Below are positions 1 through 5,209 of a stretch of 7,303 bases of DNA, piece by piece. Every line of letters starts with the position of its first letter. Within the stretch, counting starts at the first letter, position 1. A program made the position numbers and the translations under genes. The stretch is from Eubacteriales bacterium (GTDB taxonomy: Bacteria; Bacillota_A; Clostridia; Christensenellales; Aristaeellaceae). The notes under the pieces are model-generated. The model searched no databases. It was given only the letters and a program-made list of their open reading frames with translations, and was not told the origin of the DNA. The stretch lies in contig JARKQO010000348.1 in the NCBI GenBank assembly GCA_029974855.1, positions 1 through 7,303 of the forward strand, in the 5' to 3' direction.

Positions 1-581
1 CGGAGAAAAAGGCCCAGAACAGGGCCCGGTTTGATTACATTCTGGGCGCTACCCACTACCTGGAGCGGGACTTCCACGGCGGGCCGGTGGCCGCCGACGG
101 CAGCGCCGCCACTTTGGCCGCCTACGCCCGGGAGGTTTTCCGGGGAGAGATGATGGCTTTGGTCCGCCGGTACTTCGACCTCCACGTGGAGATGCTGCTC
201 CAGGACCGGCCCCACATCATCGGCCATTTTGACCTGGTGCGCAAGGCCGCCACCGCCTGGGGCCTCTTTGACGCCGCCAGCCCGGCCTACCGCTCTTTGG
301 CCCTGGACGCTTTGGAGCGTGCCTTCCCCTGCGGCGGCGTGATGGAGCTGAACACCGGGGGCGTGGCCCGGGGCTACATGAAGGAGCCCTACCCCTCCCG
401 GGAGCTGCTGGGGGCCTGGCGGGAAATGGGCGGCCAAGTCACCCTCACCTCCGATTGCCACGACGCCGCCTTCCTGGACTTCGGCCTGGACCAGGCCCTC
501 CCCGGCCTTCGGGACCTGGGCTACCGGCACGTGCTGCGCCTGGGTACGGGAAGCGAGTTGTGGGAGGTTGTGGAGTTATAA
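1..581 (+). CDS. hisJ: Histidinol-phosphatase, PHP family (HisJ type), 5'-truncated by the window
   Basis: The enzyme dephosphorylates L-histidinol phosphate to L-histidinol, the penultimate step of histidine biosynthesis, in the cytoplasm. The reading frame is open from base 3, so the start lies upstream; 192 residues are visible of the roughly 260-270 usual for the family. Signature blocks of the PHP metal-dependent phosphatase fold appear in the expected order: GATHY near the visible N-terminus (a metal-binding His), GHFDL at 222-236, ELNTGG at 345-362 followed by a conserved YPS, and SDCHD at 450-464, which supplies late metal ligands. The family more often has Ala where this SDCHD has Cys. 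A GTG at 87 is internal and is not the start, because the conserved GATHY block precedes it. No other his genes are visible. The stop is followed at once by hairpin-rich non-coding DNA with no T-run, so I see no classical terminator. Assignment to HisJ, as opposed to another PHP phosphatase, rests on motif recognition. Confidence 0.88.
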   Translation, partial: EKKAQNRARFDYILGATHYLERDFHGGPVAADGSAATLAAYAREVFRGEMMALVRRYFDLHVEMLLQDRPHIIGHFDLVRKAATAWGLFDAASPAYRSLALDALERAFPCGGVMELNTGGVARGYMKEPYPSRELLGAWREMGGQVTLTSDCHDAAFLDFGLDQALPGLRDLGYRHVLRLGTGSELWEVVEL

Positions 582-601
582 CGGGGACGGGGGGGAGGAC
601 G

Positions 602-682
602 CCAGGGGTTCCACCCCTGGACCCCGCTTAGGGCCTAAGGCCCTAAGAACCCGTGCTTTGAACAGCCTTTCAGGCTGTTCAA
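602..682 (-). repeat. Three-hairpin palindromic unit, inverted copy
   Basis: Three perfect hairpins stand in a row, each with a 3-base loop. Hairpin a has arms 602-609 and 613-620 (CCAGGGGT / ACCCCTGG, loop TCC). Hairpin b has arms 627-635 and 639-647 (CTTAGGGCC, loop TAA). Hairpin c has arms 658-668 and 672-682 (TTGAACAGCCT, loop TTC). The linkers are ACCCCG and AACCCGTGCT, which read CGGGGT and AGCACGGGTT on the minus strand. Read on the minus strand, the order c-b-a and the CGGGT-like linkers match the unit at 742-816. Hairpins b and c differ in sequence from their counterparts but keep perfect pairing. Confidence 0.8.
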
Positions 683-705
683 GGGGAAGGGCCAAGGCCC
701 AGTCC

Positions 706-735
706 AAGACAAATGAAGGAAATATCTATCATAAT
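706..735 (+). promoter_or_regulatory. Weak candidate promoter for the MATE-yqxD pair
   Basis: The AT-rich gap between the two hairpin units contains CATAAT at 730-735 with AAGACA at 706-711, 18 bases upstream. The -10 matches consensus at five of six positions and the -35 at four of six. It is the only plausible promoter in the spacer, but the match is weak. Its transcript would begin with the whole hairpin unit at 742-816. Confidence 0.25.
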
Positions 736-741
736 AGACCC

Positions 742-816
742 TTGACCGGGCGAAGCCCGGTCAATAGCGGGTGCAGGGATGAAATCCCTGCTCGGGTCCA
801 GGGGTGAAACCCCTGG
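742..816 (+). repeat. Three-hairpin palindromic unit, direct copy, upstream of the MATE gene
   Basis: Three perfect hairpins each have a GAA loop. Hairpin c has arms 742-751 and 755-764 (TTGACCGGGC). Hairpin b has arms 773-780 and 784-791 (GCAGGGAT). Hairpin a has arms 798-805 and 809-816 (CCAGGGGT). The linkers are TAGCGGGT (765-772) and TCGGGT (792-797). Hairpin a has the same 8-bp stem as the one at 602-620, in opposite orientation. The last stem ends about 15 bases before the MATE start codon and abuts its ribosome binding site, so it would form the immediate 5' leader structure of that mRNA. Confidence 0.82.
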
Positions 817-830
817 GAAAGGTGCCACAA

Positions 831-2204
831 ATGCTGCTTTCCAGAGACAAAACCTTCTACCGCCGGGTGATCCGGCTGACCGGGTGGATCGCGCTGCAAA
901 ACGTGATCGTGTGCTTCGTGGGCCTGGTGGACAACATCATGGTGGGGGCCTATTCCCAGACGGCGCTGTCCGGGGTATCCTTGGCCAGCCAGGTGCAGTT
1001 TCTGCTGCAAATGGTGGTGGCTGGCATCGGGGAGGGCATGGCGGTGCTGACGGCCCAGTATTGGGGGGCCCAGCGGATGGGCCCCATCCGGCAGGTGGTG
1101 GCCATCGCCCTGCGGCTGGCTTTGGTGGTCAGCGCGGCGTTCTTTGCCGTCTCCCAGATTGCGCCTCATTGGCTGCTGGGGCTGATGGCCACGGACGGGG
1201 CCGTGGTGGCCGAGGGGGCGGCCTATTTGCGGATCAGCGGGTATAGCTACCCGTTTTTCTGCGCCGGGCTGGTGCTGGTAAGCGCCCACCGCAGCCTGGA
1301 GAAGGTGGCGGTGGGGATGGTGGCCCCCTTGGTGGCCTTTGGGCTGAAGCTGCTGCTGAACTGGATGCTGATCTTCGGCAACGGGGGGGCTCCGGCCTTG
1401 GGGGCCCGGGGCGCGGCCATCGCCACGCTGGCGGCCCGGGGCCTGGAGTTTGGCATCATTTTGTTTTACACCTACCGGATGGACCGCCGCCTGGCCCTCC
1501 GGCTGGGGGAGCTGTGGCGGCGGAATCAGGAGCTGCTGGCGGATTTCCGCAAGGTGGCCATCCCGGTGATCCTCTCCGGGGCCAGCTGGGGCGTGGCCAT
1601 GGGGATTCAGACGGCCATCCTGGGGCATCTGGGCTCCGCCGCCATCGCGGCCAACGCCATCGCCACCTCTTTGTTCCAGGTGATCTCCGTGGTGGCCTAC
1701 GGCATCGCCAGCGCCAGCGCGGTGATCGTGGGCAAGGCCGTGGGCGGGGACGAGCCCCACAGGCTCAAGGAGTACGTGAACACCCTCCAGGTGATGTATG
1801 TGGCGGTGGGGCTGGTATCCGGGGCGGCGCTGTATCTGTGCAAGGACTGGATTATCTCCTTGTACACCCTCACCCCTGAGGCGGTTCAGCTCTCCCGGGC
1901 CTTCATCACCATTTTGAGCATTACCATCGTGGGCACCTCCTACCAGGTCAGCTGCCTCACGGGGATCGTGCGGGGCGGGGGCAACACGGGCTTTGTGTTC
2001 TACAACGACCTGATCTTCATGTGGGGGCTGGTGCTGCCCTTGAGCCTGCTGGCGGCCCATGTGTGGAAATGGGACTCCCTGTGGGTGTTCTTCTGCCTGA
2101 AATCGGACCAGCTGTCCAAGTGCCTGGTGGCCCTGTGGCAGGTGAACTCCTACCGCTGGGTGAAGAAGGTGACCCGGGAGGAGGGGGCCCATGGAGCGGC
2201 GTGA
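831..2204 (+). CDS. MATE-family multidrug/cation efflux transporter
   Basis: This is a 457-residue integral membrane protein, the usual length for the 12-helix MATE family (NorM/DinF-like), which exports organic cations or drugs in exchange for Na+ or H+. The N-terminal part has the typical VDNIMVGAYS and SQVQFLLQM segments. The protein then continues through alternating hydrophobic helices in two related halves; the second half contains ANAIATSLFQV and a GIVRGGGNTGFVFYNDL loop typical of the family. The C-terminal tail, KSDQLSKC followed by SYRWVKKVT, is also characteristic. I chose ATG 831 because AAAGG at 818-822 sits 8 bases upstream and the protein then begins MLLSRDKTFYRRV. The in-frame GTG at 804 lies inside a hairpin loop and would add nine residues unlike the family. 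The substrate cannot be told from sequence. The gene overlaps the next one by 14 bases, so the two are probably translated from one transcript. Confidence 0.93.
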   Translation: MLLSRDKTFYRRVIRLTGWIALQNVIVCFVGLVDNIMVGAYSQTALSGVSLASQVQFLLQMVVAGIGEGMAVLTAQYWGAQRMGPIRQVVAIALRLALVVSAAFFAVSQIAPHWLLGLMATDGAVVAEGAAYLRISGYSYPFFCAGLVLVSAHRSLEKVAVGMVAPLVAFGLKLLLNWMLIFGNGGAPALGARGAAIATLAARGLEFGIILFYTYRMDRRLALRLGELWRRNQELLADFRKVAIPVILSGASWGVAMGIQTAILGHLGSAAIAANAIATSLFQVISVVAYGIASASAVIVGKAVGGDEPHRLKEYVNTLQVMYVAVGLVSGAALYLCKDWIISLYTLTPEAVQLSRAFITILSITIVGTSYQVSCLTGIVRGGGNTGFVFYNDLIFMWGLVLPLSLLAAHVWKWDSLWVFFCLKSDQLSKCLVALWQVNSYRWVKKVTREEGAHGAA

Positions 2205-2694
2205 GGAAAAAGGGCCCAGAAGGCTGCTGATTGACGCGGACGCCTGCCCGGTGACGGATTTGGCCTTGGGCATCGCCAAAAGTCGGGGCGTGCCCGTGGT
2301 GCTGGTGTGCGACGACGCCCACCGGATGCAGCGGGAGGGAGCCGAAACCATCACCGTGCTTCGGGGGGCGGACAGCGTGGATTTCCGGCTGGTGAACCTG
2401 CTGCGGCCCGGGGACGTGGTGGTGACCCAGGACTACGGCCTGGCGGCCATGTGCCTGGCCCGGGGGGCCACGGCCCTCCACCAGGACGGCTGGCTGTATA
2501 CCGCGGACAATATCGACGGGCTGCTGATGAAGCGCCATGTGGCCCGGCGGATACGGCAAGCGGGGGGGCGCACGAAGGGGCCGCCCAAGCGGGTCAGGAC
2601 CCAGGACGAGGCCTTTGCCCGGGCCCTGGAGGATGTCCTGGAAATCCAGGGAAGTCTTGGCATGGGCCCCGGATCATGGTATAATCAACAATGA
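2191..2694 (+). CDS. yqxD: YaiI/YqxD family (DUF188, UPF0178) protein with altered C-terminus
   Basis: The product is a 167-residue soluble protein of the YaiI/YqxD family, which has a PIN-like fold; its biochemical role is not established. Family hallmarks are LLIDADACPV at about residues 12-21, the VVTQDYGLAAMCLARGA block near the middle, and the basic GGRTKGPPKR motif before a terminal helix (RTQDEAFARALEDVL). The ATG at 2191 overlaps the MATE stop by 14 bases and follows a GGAGGAGGGG ribosome binding site. The last 14 residues (from GSLGMG to the stop) look foreign: they are translated from the left edge of the AT-rich islet and include promoter sequence (TAT AAT read as Tyr-Asn). Removing the 1355 bases between the 17-base direct repeats restores a frame ending DEAFARALEAALTPGGDML, giving a 172-residue protein. 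The conserved core is complete, so the present protein may still work. Confidence 0.9.
   Translation: MERREEKGPRRLLIDADACPVTDLALGIAKSRGVPVVLVCDDAHRMQREGAETITVLRGADSVDFRLVNLLRPGDVVVTQDYGLAAMCLARGATALHQDGWLYTADNIDGLLMKRHVARRIRQAGGRTKGPPKRVRTQDEAFARALEDVLEIQGSLGMGPGSWYNQQ
2601..2630 (+). repeat. 30-bp direct repeat, copy 1 (second copy at 4001-4030)
   Basis: These 30 bases, encoding the QDEAFARALE part of the YqxD tail helix, recur perfectly at 4001-4030, exactly 1400 bases downstream. Sequence diverges directly on both sides of each copy. If the islet is removed, the two copies lie 45 bases (15 codons) apart in the same frame, which implies a short tandem duplication in the ancestral yqxD tail. 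Confidence 0.9.
2634..2650 (+). repeat. 17-bp direct repeat flanking the islet, left copy (right copy at 3989-4005)
   Basis: TGTCCTGGAAATCCAGG occurs here inside yqxD and again at 3989-4005, where it runs straight into the second copy of the 30-bp repeat. The two copies bracket the AT-rich segment and look like a target-site or recombination duplication. No inverted repeats are obvious at the islet ends. Confidence 0.85.
2657..2685 (+). promoter_or_regulatory. Strong housekeeping promoter for the SH3-domain gene
   Basis: TTGGCA (2657-2662) and TATAAT (2680-2685) are separated by 17 bases, with a TG one base before the -10 (extended -10). Transcription would start near 2691-2692, leaving a leader of about 100 bases before the TTG start at 2793. 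The -10 lies inside the present yqxD reading frame. Confidence 0.8.
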
Positions 2695-2777
2695 GTATCA
2701 TCATTATGAGTTGAAGATTTAATGTATCAGAATTCTAAGGCTGATAAATATAATACTTTCCAGATATTTTTTGTCAT

Positions 2778-2786
2778 AGGAGGTGG
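2778..2786 (+). promoter_or_regulatory. Ribosome binding site that fixes the TTG start at 2793
   Basis: AGGAGGTGG is a near-perfect anti-16S match with about 9 bases to TTG 2793. No ATG lies at a suitable distance in this frame, and the signal peptide follows directly from this TTG, so a TTG start is the best choice. Confidence 0.85.
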
Positions 2787-2792
2787 TCATAA

Positions 2793-3701
2793 TTGGCTAA
2801 TTTAAAGCGCGGGCTTGTAACTCATGTTCTGTTGGTTCTCTCTTTTGTGTGCATTTTTGCGCTGATGGGTTTAGCGAGGGCGGAAACCATTCAGACCGCA
2901 ACCGTCGTAAAATCAGATGTCAGACTCCGTGAGCAACCTAACGGTACGACCATAATGAAGCTAAAAAAAGGCGCAAAAGTAAATATAACTGGTGATGCCG
3001 TATCACAGGATGATTTGAGTTGGTACCCAGTCGAATACAAAGGCAAAGAAGGCTATTTGCGTGAAGATGTAATCAAGTTATCAGAGCCAATGGATAGCGC
3101 CTCCCAAACAAGCGATACAAACAAAGCAGTCGTGGTCACCTCCACCGGCGCCAGTTCCATTGATTACAAAGCCGCCAAAAAAGCTGCATCGAAGTACTTG
3201 TGTAATGATAAGCGCGTAAAAAAGGGTACCGTTAGCTGTACTTTTGATTTAAGAAATGATTCTTTATCTTTCCAATACATTTACAGTACAACGGACGATT
3301 CATTTGCCGCTTTGCCGATGATTATGGGTTGCTATTTCTATGGGGGGCAGAATGCTGAAAACGGGAACATTCATAAGTGGATAAGCTTACAAGTTCTTTA
3401 CTCGTGGTGGGCGATTGATAGTTCAATTTCCGTATCGCAGGTGGAAATCAAGCTACCCGATGGCTCCCGCTATTCAATAGCAAAACAAAACTGGACATAT
3501 GGTACAGGTTACGCAGATATTAAAATATCCAACAACTCCGAAATGCTGCAAAAAATGATCGACAAAGGATTTACACTTACCGTGACAGAATCACAAGGGG
3601 ATTACGTTGTGTATGAAGCAAAAAAGGGATCCGCCTTCCACAACGCACTAAAGTACGCATGGAAAGTATGGTTCGCTGCGGGATTGGCTGATGAAAAGTA
3701 A
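2793..3701 (+). CDS. Secreted protein with N-terminal bacterial SH3 domain and unrecognised C-terminal domain
   Basis: The product has 302 residues. Residues 1-30 form a classical signal peptide: basic N-terminus (KR), a hydrophobic core (VLLVLSFVCIFALMG) and an ARA-E cleavage site. Residues about 36-96 match a bacterial SH3 (SH3_3) domain: VVKSDVRLREQPNGTTIMKLKKGAKVNI, then WYPVEY, then GYLREDVIKL. Such domains usually bind cell-wall peptidoglycan. A Ser/Thr-rich linker (about 97-121) leads to a C-terminal region of about 180 residues that I do not recognise. It begins with an amphipathic segment (YKAAKKAASKYL) and appears to be mostly beta-strand. It has Cys residues in YLCND, VSCTF and MGCYF, and aromatic clusters such as YSWWAID. 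A role at the cell surface follows from the signal and SH3 domain; a binding or catalytic activity is not evident. Codon use and base composition differ sharply from the genes on both sides, which suggests horizontal acquisition. It stands alone in its transcription unit. Confidence 0.87.
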   Translation: MANLKRGLVTHVLLVLSFVCIFALMGLARAETIQTATVVKSDVRLREQPNGTTIMKLKKGAKVNITGDAVSQDDLSWYPVEYKGKEGYLREDVIKLSEPMDSASQTSDTNKAVVVTSTGASSIDYKAAKKAASKYLCNDKRVKKGTVSCTFDLRNDSLSFQYIYSTTDDSFAALPMIMGCYFYGGQNAENGNIHKWISLQVLYSWWAIDSSISVSQVEIKLPDGSRYSIAKQNWTYGTGYADIKISNNSEMLQKMIDKGFTLTVTESQGDYVVYEAKKGSAFHNALKYAWKVWFAAGLADEK

Positions 3702-3988
3702 GGGTTGCGACAAAACCCCCTTGTCCCATTGCAAAAAGTCTTGCGCTTCTGCCCTGCCACAATACCGTACCGGGGCTGGATACCGTCCACAATTTTCCGC
3801 AAAATCGGATTTGCCGTTCGGCAGCCAGAGGCCATCCGGCCATAAAATCGTACTCATCCGCGCCGATCAAATCCCTCTTCCCTCCAAGGGCCTTTTGGGG
3901 GCGAACTTCGATCTCTTTTTTTCAACCCGATTTTCACCTTCTCGTCCATTGTGGACTCACTTTCAAAAACTTACTCCCCCGTAGCTCC
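3702..3988. other. Islet 3' part without a convincing gene
   Basis: This stretch of about 290 bases follows the SH3-domain gene. Several frames are open on both strands, but none carries a good ribosome binding site or a recognisable domain. A minus-strand 31-codon frame (3949 down to 3854, beginning MDEKVKIGLKKRD) has a plausible charged composition but no strong ribosome binding site. A weak stem (GGGTT at 3702-3706 with AACCC) follows the SH3 stop without a T-run. The T-run at 3915-3922 is preceded only by a poor, GU-paired stem. The region may be decayed coding DNA or a non-coding part of the islet. Confidence 0.4.
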
Positions 3989-4064
3989 TGTCCTGGAAAT
4001 CCAGGACGAGGCCTTTGCCCGGGCCCTGGAAGCCGCGTTGACACCAGGCGGCGATATGCTATAA
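3989..4064 (+). pseudogene. Displaced 3' end of yqxD (tail fragment)
   Basis: Reading from 3990, the codons give VLEIQDEAFARALEAALTP then GGDML and stop TAA at 4062-4064. The first part repeats codons of yqxD at 2635-2650 and 2605-2630; the end is a natural YaiI/YqxD-like terminal helix. Nothing upstream could start translation of it as a gene. It is best read as the original end of yqxD, cut off by the islet. Its stop codon lies inside the -10 box of the next promoter, consistent with an ancestral compact layout in which the promoter of the downstream gene was nested in the yqxD tail. Confidence 0.75.
4001..4030 (+). repeat. 30-bp direct repeat, copy 2
   Basis: Identical to 2601-2630 over all 30 bases. 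It overlaps the end of the right 17-base repeat (3989-4005) by five bases (CCAGG), so the order of the two repeats is reversed relative to the left side, as expected if the ancestral tail held two tandem copies of the unit. Confidence 0.9.
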
Positions 4065-4065
4065 T
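4038..4065 (+). promoter_or_regulatory. Strong housekeeping promoter for the phosphodiesterase/ABC-F operon
   Basis: A consensus TTGACA (4038-4043) and consensus TATAAT (4060-4065) are separated by 16 bases, with TG at 4057-4058 giving an extended -10. The elements overlap the yqxD tail codons and its stop. Transcription would start near 4072, about 40 bases before the next gene. Confidence 0.85.
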
Positions 4066-4113
4066 CAGGGCGACGCGGATGAGAAGCGGCATGGGGGGAT
4101 AGGAGGTATGGCG

Positions 4114-5181
4114 ATGAGGTCCATGCGAAAGATGGGAAGATGGCTGCTGACGGCCCTGGCCCTGGTGCTGGTTGCGGCCTTGGGGCTGGTTGGCTATCTC
4201 ACGGTGAACGAGTACCGCCCCCAGGAGGTGGAGGGGCTGGCCCTGGATTTGGCCGCCCGGCAGACCGTGCCCTCCCCGGGAACCAAGTACACCGTGGTGA
4301 CCTGGAACCTGGGCTATGCCTCCCTGGGCCGGGACCAGAGCTTCTTCATGGACGGGGGAAGCATGGTAAGGCCCGAGCGCAGGAGCATCGTGGAGGAGAA
4401 CCTGACGGGGATTTTGGGGGCCCTGTCCGCCCAGAAGGCGGATGTATACCTGCTGCAGGAGGTGGACCGGGATTCCCGCCGCAGCCACTTCGTGAACCAG
4501 GTCCAGGCCCTGCGCCACGGGCTGTCCCTGACCTCGGCCTTCGCCCTGAACTACAAGTGCGATTTTGTGCCCTTTCCCTGGCCCATGCTGGGGAGGGTGG
4601 AAAGCGGGCTGATGACCTTAAGCGGCCTGAAGGTAACCCAGGCCACCCGGGAGAGCCTGCCGGTGCCCTTTGGCTGGCCCATGCGGGTAGCCAACCTGAA
4701 GCGCTGCCTGCTGGTGGAGCGCATTCCGGTGCTGGGCGGCCACAAGGAGCTGGTGCTGATCAATTTGCACCTGGAGGCCTTTGACGATGGGGAGGGCCGC
4801 AAGGCCCAGACCCGGCAGCTGATGGACATTTTGGCCACCGAGTACCGCAACGGCAACTACGTCATCGCCGGGGGGGATTTCAACCAGAGCTTCCCGGGGG
4901 CGGAGGAGGCCTATCCCCTGCGCCTGAAGCAGCTTTGGGAGCCGGGCCAACTGCTGGAGGAGGATTTGCCAGAGGGCTTCTCCTACGCCTTCGACCCCTC
5001 GGCGCCCACCTGCCGCTCCGTCCACGAGCCCTATTCCGGGGACAGGCAAAACAGCCAGTTCTACGGCATCGACGGTTTCATCCTCTCCCCCAACATCAAG
5101 GTCAACCATCTGGAAACCGTGGATTTGAACTTTCAAAACAGCGACCACCAGCCCATCCGGCTGGAGTTCACGCTGATCTAA
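4114..5181 (+). CDS. Membrane-anchored endonuclease/exonuclease/phosphatase (EEP) family protein
   Basis: The product has 355 residues. One N-terminal hydrophobic segment (about residues 10-30) follows a basic start and would anchor the protein with its catalytic domain outside; no clear signal-peptidase site is seen. The rest is a complete EEP domain, the fold of metal-dependent phosphodiesterases that cleave DNA, phosphoinositides or sphingomyelin. All the usual blocks are present in order: TWNLGY (Asn), LLQEVD (metal-binding Glu), INLHLEAF (His), GGDFNQ (Asp/Asn), GIDGFI (Asp) and NSDHQP (terminal Asp-His pair). The active site therefore looks intact, but the substrate cannot be predicted. 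I chose ATG 4114: the AGGAGG at 4101-4106 is 7 bases away, whereas the in-frame ATG at 4108 is only one base from it. The gene is followed after 28 bases by the ABC-F gene and probably shares its transcript. Confidence 0.88.
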   Translation: MRSMRKMGRWLLTALALVLVAALGLVGYLTVNEYRPQEVEGLALDLAARQTVPSPGTKYTVVTWNLGYASLGRDQSFFMDGGSMVRPERRSIVEENLTGILGALSAQKADVYLLQEVDRDSRRSHFVNQVQALRHGLSLTSAFALNYKCDFVPFPWPMLGRVESGLMTLSGLKVTQATRESLPVPFGWPMRVANLKRCLLVERIPVLGGHKELVLINLHLEAFDDGEGRKAQTRQLMDILATEYRNGNYVIAGGDFNQSFPGAEEAYPLRLKQLWEPGQLLEEDLPEGFSYAFDPSAPTCRSVHEPYSGDRQNSQFYGIDGFILSPNIKVNHLETVDLNFQNSDHQPIRLEFTLI

Positions 5182-5209
5182 AACGCAAATACGGACAAAG
5201 GGGTAAGCC

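Larger units (their letters stand above)
2651..4005. other. AT-richer islet inserted in the 3' end of yqxD
   Basis: A 1355-base segment lies between 17-base direct repeats. From about 2680 its base composition is plainly more AT-rich than the flanking genes, and its gene uses A/T-ending codons (AAA, GAT, TTA) where the neighbours use G/C-ending ones. It holds one promoter, one secreted SH3-domain gene and about 290 bases without a clear gene. Its length is not a multiple of three, so it shifts the yqxD frame. I see no transposase, integrase or terminal inverted repeats, so the mechanism is unknown. The islet could be a small cargo cassette, a remnant of a larger element, or the product of recombination between repeated yqxD tails. 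Confidence 0.65.

Noticed and set aside
658..690. Rho-independent terminator after the histidinol-phosphatase gene
   Set aside because: The 11-bp stem is strong but is followed by GGGGAAGG, not a T-run. It fits the hairpin repeat better.
602..816. CRISPR array or tRNA-like cluster
   Set aside because: The hairpins differ in stem sequence, the spacing is short, and no repeated direct unit with unique spacers or tRNA fold is present.
804..830. GTG start at 804 for the MATE gene
   Set aside because: The codon straddles the stem and loop of a hairpin, adds nine residues not typical of MATE proteins, and the ATG at 831 has a ribosome binding site at proper spacing.
729..2354. Long minus-strand open frame (541 codons) opposite the MATE gene
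   Set aside because: Its translation is rich in His, Gln, Pro and Gly without any domain, as expected for the antisense of a GC-rich gene. The plus strand encodes a clear MATE protein over the same DNA.
2749..2754. Second promoter with TATAAT at 2749-2754
   Set aside because: No -35 element at suitable distance and no extended -10; AT-rich leader sequence makes a chance match likely.
2722..2805. 27-codon ORF overlapping the start of the SH3-domain gene
   Set aside because: No ribosome binding site before its ATG, and its codons run through the ribosome binding site of the real gene.
4108..4113. ATG 4108 as start of the EEP gene
   Set aside because: It lies one base after AGGAGG, too close for initiation; ATG 4114 has 7-base spacing.
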